9,155 nucleotides of DNA from Flavipsychrobacter stenotrophus (GCA_947371715.1 CANBQQ010000096.1:1-9155); one strand, 5' to 3'; shown: positions 1 through 7,587, counted from the stretch's first letter. A program made the numbers and translations. The notes: generated by a model from the letters alone, not told the origin.

Positions 1-3
1 AAT

Positions 4-35
4 AAAAAAGGTTCCGAGCGCTCGGAACCTTTTTT
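4..35. terminator. Perfect palindromic, potentially bidirectional intrinsic terminator
   Basis: Six A, then a 20-base perfect palindrome at 10-29 (GGTTCCGAGC and its exact reverse complement), then six T. The RNA would form an 8-bp GC-rich stem with a GCGC loop, extended by A-U pairs and followed by a U run. Because the A and T runs are symmetric it can act in both directions. All genes in the window read rightwards and begin after it, so it most likely ends a + strand gene lying to the left of the window. A U run with a strong stem is the classic form of a Rho-independent terminator. Confidence 0.9.
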
Positions 36-301
36 GTTGCCATTGCACCCAAAGTGTTCTAGTTCAAATTATACCCTGCAGCAACGAAAAGTAGTCACAC
101 AGGAAATCTCATCAGCTCCCAATCCGCAGCTATAAAATGTGCGATAAATACAGCGCAAATAATTTGATGATAACCAATACAATAGCTTCCATTTATAAAT
201 ATTTTTTCATACATTTATTATGGTTTCACTGAAGAAGCGTTGAGGGCAGGAACAACTCCATTGAATCTGGAAAACGGGATGTCATCTAAACAGCATAGGC
301 T
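36..301. other. Non-coding upstream region of the PAS/GAF gene
   Basis: About 265 bases between the terminator and the first gene. It is AT-rich, especially at 131-220. I found no convincing coding frame, tRNA or riboswitch-like fold. TAATTTG at 160-166 resembles the Bacteroidota -7 element (TAnnTTTG) but has a one-base spacer and no TTG about 19 bases upstream, so I do not call a promoter. The promoter of the gene at 302 is presumably here but cannot be placed by eye. Confidence 0.5.
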
Positions 302-2557
302 ATGAACGATCATATGTATGAAGCCGCTTTTAAACTGTTACCTACTCCACTACTTTTGGTGAATGTTGGTCGTGTATGTACAGTAGCCGCTATAAACCCT
401 GCGTGCGAACAATTACTTGGCCAATCAGAACAAGAGACCAAAGGGAAAGAATTTGTCAATATCTTTTTCAGTGCACTAAATGACAACGAACTAGCCCTGG
501 CTGAATGCCAGAAGAAAGTGTGCAACGATAAAATGTCGCATCAGATAAAGGAACTGAAATATGTATCGGGTTACAAGCCGGGCGAAACAGATACCAGGTA
601 TTTGAATGTGTTTTTTACACCTGTCATTAACGGTGACGCAGATCTGGAGCAGATAATCGTTACCATTATTGACATTACAGATCTTGTTGTTGCCCGCAGA
701 TCAGAATCAGAGATACGCGAAACCCTCTCGAAAAATCAAAGCTTTCTTAATGAAACGCAACGAGTAGCAAGGAGCGGAAGCTGGGAGGCAGATCTGATCA
801 ACAATAGAATGAAATGGTCTGATGTAATGAAAGAAATACACGAAGTGGAGGCTGATTATGAGCCAACCTTTGAAGCATCGCTGGCCTTTTACAGCACAGA
901 GCAACAACGTCGGGAAATGACAGAGCTGTCAACTGCAGCATTTGCCAACAATAGCGTCTTTGATATAGAAATAGAGATCATCACTGCAAAAGGAAATGTA
1001 CGTACATTACTTTGCTCAGGTAAGGCCGACCACGTAAATGGTGCACCGGAGCGAATTTATGGTACTGCTCAGGACATTACTGAAGAGAAAAAAGTAGCAG
1101 TGGCCCTCAAAGAGTCGAGGAACAAATATCAGGATCTCGTTGAGGCTGTTGATGGAATAGTATGGGAAGCGGATGCGCAAACATTTGAATTCACCTTTGT
1201 TAGTGAACAAGCATATAACATACTGGGATATACAGCCACCGAGTGGCTAAGTGAGCCCAACTTCTGGGAAGACCACATTCATATAGATGACCGCGAATCT
1301 GCTATTAACTTCTGTAAGCAAGAGACAGCATTACTGCGCAGCCATACATTCGACTACAGGATGATAAGAGCAGATGGCAACGTGGTGTGGATAAAGGATA
1401 TTGTAGCGGTATTAAGCGAAGACGGGCAACCCAGGCTACTGCGGGGAATACTTGTGGATATTACAGAAACAAAACAACTGGCAGTACTGGACCACCTTGA
1501 GAAAGAAGTACTGGAACTTAACTCCAGACAGAATACCGGGTTGGAAGAAGTGTTGACCGCTTATGTAAAAAGCATTGAAGGGCTATTTCCCAACATGATA
1601 TTTTCTATCCTTAGGGTACAAAATAATAAGCTGCACAAATGGGCTGCGCCATCTTTGCCTGATGCATATATGGGCGCAATTGAGGGTATGGACATAGGAC
1701 CTGAAGCAGGGTCATGCGGCACGGCAGCCTACCTGAAGGAAACAGTGATAGTAAGCGATATAGATACTGACCCTAAATGGGCAAAATACAAAGATCTGGC
1801 TCTGCCACACGACTTACGCGCCTGTTGGTCATATCCAATTATTGATTCCAAAGGCAATGTTATCGCCGCCTTCGCGGTATATTATAATAAGGTGAAGGCA
1901 CCGGGCACGGAGGAGTTGAATATCATTGATCGTTCATCAGCCATATTAAAAGTGATACTGGAGAACAGGATATTTGCCGATACAATAAAAGAAGTAAATA
2001 TGCTGATAACCCAGGGGCAGGAGCTAGCCAACCTGGGCAACTGGCAATGGGATATTCTGGTCGATAAGGTAACCTGGTCTGATGTGTTATACAACATATA
2101 TGGAGTGACCAGAGACACATTTAAAGCGACGTTCGAAGGATATCTTGCTATGCTACATCCTGATGACAAAGAACGGGTAAAACAGCTGATAACAAACGTT
2201 GTACTGACAGGCGAAGATACTGTTTTCGATGAACGCATCATAAGGCCCAATGGGGAGATCCGATACCTAAAATCATGGGGAAGAGTGATATTGGGTGAAA
2301 ATGGCAGGCCAATAAAAATGATAGGCGCATGTCTGGACAATACTAAAGCTATAGAATCAGAAACGAAGATGAAAGAGATCGCCTGGATGCAGTCTCATGT
2401 GATCAGAGCCCCATTGGCCAATCTTATGGGCCTTGTAAATATGCTCGATGACATACCGCACACAGAAGAACAAGGCGAACTGATTGCCTACCTGCGCAGC
2501 ACTTCCAACGAACTCGACTCGATCATCAGAAATATCTCCAGCAAAACAAAAATGTAG
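302..2557 (+). CDS. Multi-PAS/GAF sensory protein ending in a histidine-kinase dimerisation domain without an ATPase domain
   Basis: A 751-residue protein with no signal peptide or membrane segment, so probably cytosolic. Domains in order: PAS about 1-130 (ends VTIIDITDL), PAS about 147-264 (ends TAQDITEEK), PAS about 272-393 (ends LVDITETK), GAF about 395-560 (GSCGTAAY, then RACWSYPI), and PAS about 565-684. PAS 2 and PAS 4 share an ARSGSW/ANLGNW entry motif and a WSDV motif. The final 60 residues form a DHp-like helix pair, IAWMQSHVIRAPLANLMG, with His699 as the likely phospho-acceptor. The residue after this His is Val, where most kinases have Glu or Asp. Nothing resembling the N, G1 or G2 boxes follows; the frame ends with TAG, and the next 165 bases show no kinase remnant. 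An in-frame TAG at 296-298 lies one codon before ATG302, so the start cannot lie further upstream. Similar ATPase-less PAS proteins occur in Bacteroidota as I recall them. Ligands and partner are unknown. Confidence 0.9.
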   Translation: MNDHMYEAAFKLLPTPLLLVNVGRVCTVAAINPACEQLLGQSEQETKGKEFVNIFFSALNDNELALAECQKKVCNDKMSHQIKELKYVSGYKPGETDTRYLNVFFTPVINGDADLEQIIVTIIDITDLVVARRSESEIRETLSKNQSFLNETQRVARSGSWEADLINNRMKWSDVMKEIHEVEADYEPTFEASLAFYSTEQQRREMTELSTAAFANNSVFDIEIEIITAKGNVRTLLCSGKADHVNGAPERIYGTAQDITEEKKVAVALKESRNKYQDLVEAVDGIVWEADAQTFEFTFVSEQAYNILGYTATEWLSEPNFWEDHIHIDDRESAINFCKQETALLRSHTFDYRMIRADGNVVWIKDIVAVLSEDGQPRLLRGILVDITETKQLAVLDHLEKEVLELNSRQNTGLEEVLTAYVKSIEGLFPNMIFSILRVQNNKLHKWAAPSLPDAYMGAIEGMDIGPEAGSCGTAAYLKETVIVSDIDTDPKWAKYKDLALPHDLRACWSYPIIDSKGNVIAAFAVYYNKVKAPGTEELNIIDRSSAILKVILENRIFADTIKEVNMLITQGQELANLGNWQWDILVDKVTWSDVLYNIYGVTRDTFKATFEGYLAMLHPDDKERVKQLITNVVLTGEDTVFDERIIRPNGEIRYLKSWGRVILGENGRPIKMIGACLDNTKAIESETKMKEIAWMQSHVIRAPLANLMGLVNMLDDIPHTEEQGELIAYLRSTSNELDSIIRNISSKTKM

Positions 2558-2722
2558 GTCTTTATACGACTATATTTGCCACCTCGTCATTTCTCATTTT
2601 ACTACTACTACCAGAAAAGTTTGTTAATAAAAAAAGATTGTCAGATATTACAGGCTAGATAATCCTGTATATAAATCATTGATTTTCACCAATTTGAGTT
2701 TCTAGATGGTATTTCCGATAGT
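2558..2722. other. Intergenic region before the YfiR-receptor-kinase operon
   Basis: 165 AT-rich bases, long enough to separate the PAS/GAF gene from the operon transcriptionally. It contains a 6-bp inverted repeat, TACAGG at 2649-2654 and CCTGTA at 2664-2669 with a 9-base loop, without a following T run. That makes it a weak terminator candidate and a possible operator. TATATTTG at 2571-2578 matches the -7 consensus TAnnTTTG but has no TTG at the right distance upstream. Confidence 0.5.
2638..2667 (+). promoter_or_regulatory. Weak candidate promoter for the yfiR-like operon
   Basis: TTG at 2638-2640 is followed after exactly 19 bases by TAATCCTG at 2660-2667, which matches the Bacteroidota -7 element TAnnTTTG at six of eight positions if the two free positions are counted as matches. 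The -7 part overlaps the right arm of the TACAGG/CCTGTA inverted repeat, so a dimeric regulator bound there would block it. Transcription would start near 2674, leaving a leader of about 50 bases. Two mismatches make this tentative. Confidence 0.25.
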
Positions 2723-3253
2723 ATGGTGATAGTCAGGCGCACATATATAAGGACACTTATCGTGTTCTTAATTTGCATATCAGCACTCAGCTGTTATGGG
2801 CAAACCTATGACCATAAAGAAAACGCGGTATATATATACAACTTCATTAAATATACATCGTGGGCTCAAAAGAAAACTGTGGTACATGTAGGTATTGTGG
2901 GCGACAGTCGCGTAGAAGATGAGTTGCGACGCCTGTTCTCTAAAAAAATAAATAGCAGCAGTACTTATACCGTAAAGAGGATAACAAGCGCAGAGGCCAG
3001 AACAGTGGATGTAGTTATAGTAGCAGAAGCAGCCACTGACCAATTAAAAGCAATTGACAAACAAACAGCGCGTACCCCCATACTTATCATTACCGAAAAA
3101 GAAAATATGGCTCGCCAGGGTGCGTGTATTTCATTTTTTATAGACGAAGACAATGATTACAAAACCGGCTACCAATTAAGCATTAGAAATTGTAAGGCCA
3201 GGGGATTATCCGTTAGTGAACAAATACAAAACAATGCAGTTTTAACCAGGTAG
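2723..3253 (+). CDS. YfiR-family (DUF4154) exported periplasmic protein
   Basis: 176 residues, within the usual size of the family. Residues 1-26 are a signal peptide: basic RRTYIR, hydrophobic LIVFLICISAL, then SCYGQ as the likely cleavage area. The mature part has the family hallmarks: NAVYIYNFIKYTSWA at 34-48, VHVGIVGDS at 54-62, then TPILIITEKENMARQGACISFF at 118-139 (here read in parts), and a C-terminal LSVSEQI segment. Cys135 and Cys157 in the mature chain could form a periplasmic disulfide. In Pseudomonas YfiR represses the inner-membrane diguanylate cyclase YfiN and is relieved by YfiB. No GGDEF gene is present here; the operon partners are a TonB-type receptor (3-base gap) and a histidine kinase. 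I infer that this protein links envelope state to the kinase. Family assignment is firm; the role in this organism is not known. Confidence 0.88.
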   Translation: MVIVRRTYIRTLIVFLICISALSCYGQTYDHKENAVYIYNFIKYTSWAQKKTVVHVGIVGDSRVEDELRRLFSKKINSSSTYTVKRITSAEARTVDVVIVAEAATDQLKAIDKQTARTPILIITEKENMARQGACISFFIDEDNDYKTGYQLSIRNCKARGLSVSEQIQNNAVLTR

Positions 3254-3256
3254 ACA

Positions 3257-5341
3257 ATGAGATACATTTTATTTATTATTATTTCCATTTTCCTTGCCAC
3301 GCTCACGTATGGCCAGGAGAAGCCTGCGGATAATATCACTGATACCAGCGACCTGTCAAACCTGTCTATTGAAGAGTTGTCGAAGATGAAGTCGCGGTAC
3401 GCGGCAACAGATATGGAGAAAACGATCAACCTTGCTATTGAAGCCGCATCGCGCAAACCATTGACCATGCGAAAATCTCCGTCTATTATAACTGTAATCA
3501 CAGAGGAAGAGATAGAGCGCAGCGGTGCACGAGATCTGATGCAGGTACTATCCCTTATTCCTGGCATGGAATTCAATGTTGACGTAGAAGGAGTCATCGG
3601 CCTTTCGTTCAGAGGCCTGTGGGCCAACGAGGGCAAAATCTCTTTACAGATAAACGGAATGGAAGTAAATGAGATAGCCTATGCCTCGCTGCAGTTTGGC
3701 AGTCATTACCAGGTAAGCCAGATAAAGAAAATAGAAATTATAAGGGGGCCTGGCTCTGCTATTTATGGCGGCTGTGCCGAGTATGCTGTAATTAACATTA
3801 TCACACAGAAAGGGGAAGATATGAGAGGCGCTGCTGTCAATGCGTCGCTCGGCAATGCAGGCGCAACTTACTCAAGGCAAGATATAGGTCTTTCTGCAGG
3901 CAATAAAATTAACGAACTATCTTACTCCTTTTCAGGCATGTTGGCCAGGGCACAACGCAGCAATGGCACGTATACTGACGTTTATAACAATAGCTACCAG
4001 ATGCCCGGCAATGCTGATCTGAAGGCAAATTATTTCAACGTGGCATTAAAGTATAAAGAGCTTTCGGTGCAATTTATATACGACAACTATCAAACCAGCA
4101 CACGGGATAATATTCTAGGCATTATGAGCAAGCCTTATCCCCTGGATTTTCTTAGCTGTATGACTCAGATAAAATACAATAAACAACTGAACAAGAAATT
4201 GCAGTTGTTGCTAAAGCTGGATCACAAATATTCCGAACCATGGGCATTTGCAGGACAGGCTGAACATATTGATTCTGATTACCTTGCCTACGGCATGAAA
4301 GCCAACACCTATAAAGCCAACGTAGCCATATTGTGGGACCCGCTTTACTGGATGAACATTAATTGTGGTGTAGATGCCTACAATGACAGGGGTCACCGAA
4401 CAATGGACGAAGTATTCAGGACAGATAGCACAAATACTGTAAGCTACATGAACTACGCGCCATTTACACAGGTGCTGATGAAAACGCCCTATGCCAATAT
4501 TACGGTTGGTGCCCGGTATGATATCAGTACTGCTTTTGGCAGCGCTTTCAACCCCAGGTTAGGCGTCACCAAAAAAGCCGGAATATTCAACTTCAAACTA
4601 CTTTACGCTTCTTCCTTTCGTGCACCTGCTATAGAGAGTATACAATATGGCGTAGACAATATGAAACTGAAACCGGAGCGGTCCGTTACTTTTGAATTTG
4701 AAGCAAGTGCAAAACTGCGTAAAGACATGTACTTCTCTGTCAATTTTTTCGACGTCACCACCACAGATGCCATTCGTTACTTTGTAAAAACTGATTCTGT
4801 GATCACAGGGTTTCGCGATGGATATCGTAACAGCGACCGTAAAATTGGCTCTCAGGGATTTGAGTTGGAATACAGATACAAGTCATCGTGGGGATTTATC
4901 AATCTCGCCTATTCATTCTATACGATCAGAAATAAGGATGTAGATGATGCCAATAGCGTTCCCGGTCACAGGAGTATGACACTGGGTACGGCGCAGAACA
5001 AACTGGCATTGATGAGCAGCATTAACATAGGCAGGAAGATGTATATTTCCCCATCTGTTAATTTCCTTGACAGGCGGTTTGGCTACTCCTGTGTAGACTC
5101 CAATGATAACGGCATTCTTGCAGCGTATAAACCACAGCTGGTGCTCAATGTTTATATAGGTAGCAATAGCCTTGTGAAAAACTGCTCATTCGGCATCGGG
5201 ATAACTAATATTACCGACGAACACATAATTTACCCGCAGGCATATAATAGCTTACACGCTCCGCTTCCGGGTATGGGCAGAGATTTTTTCTTAAAAGTAA
5301 ATTACAAATTACCATTTAACAGCAGGCATAAAGATCAATGA
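3257..5341 (+). CDS. TonB-dependent outer-membrane receptor-like protein
   Basis: 694 residues. The signal peptide is about 1-19 (MRYILFIIISIFLATLTYG). A short acidic linker follows, DLSNLSIEELSKMK, a motif I associate with receptors encoded beside YfiR-type genes. The plug is about 73-187: SPSIITVITEEEIERSGARD, then RGPGSAIYGG at 163-172 and AVINIITQKG. The position after this GG is Cys173, often Asn in relatives. The rest is a beta-barrel rich in alternating aromatic strands, including FRAPAIESI and LKPERSVTFEFE segments. It lacks the N-terminal carboxypeptidase-like domain of SusC proteins and no SusD gene is nearby, so polysaccharide uptake of the SusCD kind is unlikely. The likely final strand, FFLKVNYKL, is followed by a nine-residue polar tail. 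The ligand is unknown. It is the middle gene of a tight operon, which suggests a signalling or sensing role rather than plain nutrient uptake. Confidence 0.9.
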   Translation: MRYILFIIISIFLATLTYGQEKPADNITDTSDLSNLSIEELSKMKSRYAATDMEKTINLAIEAASRKPLTMRKSPSIITVITEEEIERSGARDLMQVLSLIPGMEFNVDVEGVIGLSFRGLWANEGKISLQINGMEVNEIAYASLQFGSHYQVSQIKKIEIIRGPGSAIYGGCAEYAVINIITQKGEDMRGAAVNASLGNAGATYSRQDIGLSAGNKINELSYSFSGMLARAQRSNGTYTDVYNNSYQMPGNADLKANYFNVALKYKELSVQFIYDNYQTSTRDNILGIMSKPYPLDFLSCMTQIKYNKQLNKKLQLLLKLDHKYSEPWAFAGQAEHIDSDYLAYGMKANTYKANVAILWDPLYWMNINCGVDAYNDRGHRTMDEVFRTDSTNTVSYMNYAPFTQVLMKTPYANITVGARYDISTAFGSAFNPRLGVTKKAGIFNFKLLYASSFRAPAIESIQYGVDNMKLKPERSVTFEFEASAKLRKDMYFSVNFFDVTTTDAIRYFVKTDSVITGFRDGYRNSDRKIGSQGFELEYRYKSSWGFINLAYSFYTIRNKDVDDANSVPGHRSMTLGTAQNKLALMSSINIGRKMYISPSVNFLDRRFGYSCVDSNDNGILAAYKPQLVLNVYIGSNSLVKNCSFGIGITNITDEHIIYPQAYNSLHAPLPGMGRDFFLKVNYKLPFNSRHKDQ
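5338..5341 (+). other. ATGA stop-start overlap
   Basis: The ATG of the kinase gene (5338-5340) overlaps the TGA of the receptor gene (5339-5341). No Shine-Dalgarno sequence precedes it, so re-initiation by the ribosome leaving the receptor gene is the likely way the kinase is translated. This ties kinase amount to receptor amount. Confidence 0.85.
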
Positions 5342-7353
5342 GAACAGGGATAGCCAGAAAGCTTGTTACAACCTACTTTATCATTATCGTGGCAACGGTG
5401 GTGAGTGGTGGGTTTTGCCTGTATGTACTCGGCGTTAATCTTGCTGTTAACGCCAGTATGAGGGACGTTACCTTACCCTCTATGGAGCAGATAAAGCACA
5501 TGAGGGCGATGATGCAAGATGTGAAAAAATTGACCAATACCTGGGTATACATCGCCAATAATAAGGATCAGGAACGTTTAAGAACATTGGTCAATGACGA
5601 ATACCGTGAGTTGGACACCAGCCTTCAGATCAAATCCCGATTGTGGAAGAGCAGTAAAGAAGCGCGCCTATTTAATACAATAACCAACGAAAACAGGAAA
5701 GTAATAGACTCTGTAAAGAGTATTATCTCACTGTTAAATGCACCCGACGCCTATATGGACGACCGGAAGGTTGACTATGCAGCCCTATTAAATACGCACG
5801 TTGGCAAATTAATCGCCGCAAATGACAAGCAATATGCACAACTCATAGAAGTAAAAGAACAACACCTGACAAGTGAGCAGAAGGTGGTAAGAACCCTTCT
5901 TGATTCCCTATACCTGGTGGTGCTGCTTTCAATACTAACAGTAATCTTGTTTAGTTACATTTCTCTCCGGTATTCAAAAAAGAACATCGTTGATCCATTA
6001 CTTGGGCTCAATAAGACCATACTCAATATGGCGGTAGGCGAAGTAGTATCTATAAATGAAATAAACAGAAAAGATGAGATAGGGCAAATGCATAATGCCA
6101 TAAGCAAAATGATCAATGGCATTATTGACAAAATGACTTTTGCAGAGCAGATAGGTAAGGGAAACTATGATGCCGATTTTACGTTATTGTCTGAAAATGA
6201 CAAGCTGGGCGTGGCTTTGCTCACAATGCGGGCCGACCTCAAAAGGTCGAACGAGATACTTATTGAGCAAGACAAACGGCTGATAGATGCACAGAAACTA
6301 GCCAGAATAGGCAACTATTATTATAATATTGAGACCGGTGAATTTCAGAGCTCCACCACACTGGATGACATACTGGGTATTGACAAAAACTCACCAAAAT
6401 CGAACATAAGGTGGAGAGACCACATATTGCCCGAGTTTCACAGTATGGTTGCAGAAAAGGCGACAATAGCTATGAAAGAAAGATCGAAATTTTCCGCCAG
6501 TTATTTGATAAAACCCTACCAGGGAGACAAGGAGTGCTGGGTAAAAACCATAGGTGAATATAATTACGACGAAACCGGAAGAGCCGTCTCAATGTTTGGC
6601 ACCATGCAGGATGTTACGGAAAGTAAAACACTGGAGATAGAGCTTAACGATTCTTATAAAATAGCAAGAGAACAAAACAACAGGTTGCTTAATTTTTCTT
6701 ATATCGTATCGCACAACCTGAGGATGCACACCGTAAATATACAGGCGCTACTGAATCTGCTGGCCGAGGCAGAAACAGAAGATGAGAAAGCTGAGTTTAT
6801 GAACTTTTTGCGCGTGTCTTCCAATCAACTCGACGAGACGCTCCACCAGCTGAATGAGGTAGTGGCCATGAAAAATTCACTTAACGTGACTATCACCCCC
6901 GTTCCGCTGAAAAAAGCGATAGATCATGCAGTTGACCTCTTAACAACAAATATCAGCGAAAAGAATGCTATTATTCAAAACAATGTAACCGCAGATGTGG
7001 TGGTCAATTATAATGCCGGCTATATGGACAGTATTGTATTGAACTTCCTCTCTAATGCTATTAAGTATAGCCATTCCGGCAGGCAGCCAGTTGTTACTAT
7101 CGATTGCGTAAAGGAACATCCGGAAATGGAAAACAGTAAATGGATCTTAAGCATCAGAGATAATGGCCTTGGCATTGACCTTGCAAAAAATGGGGATAAG
7201 TTGTTTGGCATGTATAAGACCTTCCATGGAAATAAAGATGCAAAGGGCATAGGTCTGTTCATGACCAAATATCAGGTAGAAGCAATGGACGGCAGAATAG
7301 AGGTGGAAAGCACTGTAGGCGCGGGAACCATCTTTAAAATATTTATTAAGTAA
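5338..7353 (+). CDS. Membrane sensor histidine kinase (periplasmic helical domain, HAMP, PAS, DHp, HATPase)
   Basis: 671 residues. TM1 is about 8-33 and TM2 191-213 (LYLVVLLSILTVILFSYISL). Between them lies an all-helical periplasmic domain of about 155 residues resembling the 4HB_MCP/CHASE3 type. A HAMP unit follows (219-262, with KDEIG ending at 249), then a second HAMP-like unit (about 264-300, NDKLG at 287-291). PAS is about 316-432 (starts QKLARIGNY, ends MQDVTESK). The DHp motif is VSHNLRMH with phospho-acceptor His459 followed by Asn, a common form in Bacteroidota. The ATPase domain is complete: N box NFLSNAIK 569-576, G1 DNGLGI 608-613, F-box-like MYKTFHG, G2 KGIGL 636-640, and terminal GAGTIFKIFIK. 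There is no receiver domain, and no response regulator gene is in the window, so its target is unknown. It is translationally coupled to the receptor gene. The TM-periplasmic-TM-HAMP layout is the same as in YfiN, the usual YfiR target. A kinase role is firm; regulation by the YfiR protein is inferred. Confidence 0.93.
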   Translation: MRTGIARKLVTTYFIIIVATVVSGGFCLYVLGVNLAVNASMRDVTLPSMEQIKHMRAMMQDVKKLTNTWVYIANNKDQERLRTLVNDEYRELDTSLQIKSRLWKSSKEARLFNTITNENRKVIDSVKSIISLLNAPDAYMDDRKVDYAALLNTHVGKLIAANDKQYAQLIEVKEQHLTSEQKVVRTLLDSLYLVVLLSILTVILFSYISLRYSKKNIVDPLLGLNKTILNMAVGEVVSINEINRKDEIGQMHNAISKMINGIIDKMTFAEQIGKGNYDADFTLLSENDKLGVALLTMRADLKRSNEILIEQDKRLIDAQKLARIGNYYYNIETGEFQSSTTLDDILGIDKNSPKSNIRWRDHILPEFHSMVAEKATIAMKERSKFSASYLIKPYQGDKECWVKTIGEYNYDETGRAVSMFGTMQDVTESKTLEIELNDSYKIAREQNNRLLNFSYIVSHNLRMHTVNIQALLNLLAEAETEDEKAEFMNFLRVSSNQLDETLHQLNEVVAMKNSLNVTITPVPLKKAIDHAVDLLTTNISEKNAIIQNNVTADVVVNYNAGYMDSIVLNFLSNAIKYSHSGRQPVVTIDCVKEHPEMENSKWILSIRDNGLGIDLAKNGDKLFGMYKTFHGNKDAKGIGLFMTKYQVEAMDGRIEVESTVGAGTIFKIFIK

Positions 7354-7587
7354 AGGGGCCTTTCTTAATACGATAACGACACCTTGTGGGGTATAAGGCT
7401 TGCCTCTAAAACCCTTACTTCTATTGTGCAGCTGCAAAAAACGTTCACTTCTAGCAGGATCATTTAATAATTATTTAAAAACCAGACAATTACATGAAAA
7501 TGAAATAAATGCATAGGTTGGCATGATGTTTACAATTTATATTCTTGCTTGTGGGAATTAATCCACTATGCACTAATATAATTTGTA
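7354..7587. other. Intergenic region between the kinase operon and the ice-binding-type gene
   Basis: 234 bases. At the kinase stop codon, AAAG-GGGC-CTTT (7352-7363) could form only a 4-bp stem and is at best a poor terminator. An AT-only near-palindrome, TTTAATAATTATTTAAA, lies at 7463-7479, about 40 bases upstream of the candidate promoter at 7518. No coding frame or RNA gene was recognised. Confidence 0.5.
7518..7547 (+). promoter_or_regulatory. Candidate Bacteroidota-type promoter of the DUF3494 gene
   Basis: TTG at 7518-7520, a 19-base spacer, then TATTCTTG at 7540-7547. This fits the primary-sigma consensus of Bacteroidota, a TTG-type -33 element plus TAnnTTTG at -7, with a single mismatch and an ideal spacer. 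The start of transcription would fall near 7553-7555, giving a leader of roughly 33 bases before ATG7588. It indicates that the gene is transcribed on its own rather than from the kinase operon. Confidence 0.5.

Noticed and set aside
1882..2340. Antisense open frame of 152 codons within the PAS/GAF gene
   Set aside because: It lies opposite a frame with clear GAF and PAS motifs and its own translation shows no recognisable domain. Shadow of the real gene.
2571..2578. TATATTTG as the promoter of the yfiR-like operon
   Set aside because: It matches TAnnTTTG fully but no TTG lies about 19 bases upstream, and it sits just after the preceding stop codon, giving a leader of over 130 bases.
3169..3636. 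Antisense open frame of 155 codons across the YfiR/receptor junction
   Set aside because: It covers two well-supported genes on the other strand, including the receptor signal peptide and plug start, and resembles nothing I know.
3257..5341. SusC-type polysaccharide receptor
   Set aside because: It is too short, has no carboxypeptidase-like N-terminal domain, and no SusD or glycoside hydrolase gene is nearby.
7352..7363. AAAGGGGCCTTT as a terminator of the kinase operon
   Set aside because: Only a four-pair stem with a four-base loop can form and no real U run follows.
7147..7437. Antisense open frame starting in the intergenic region and entering the kinase ATPase domain
   Set aside because: Most of it is opposite the essential G1/G2 boxes of the kinase; the protein shows no domain and no promoter or ribosome site is visible.
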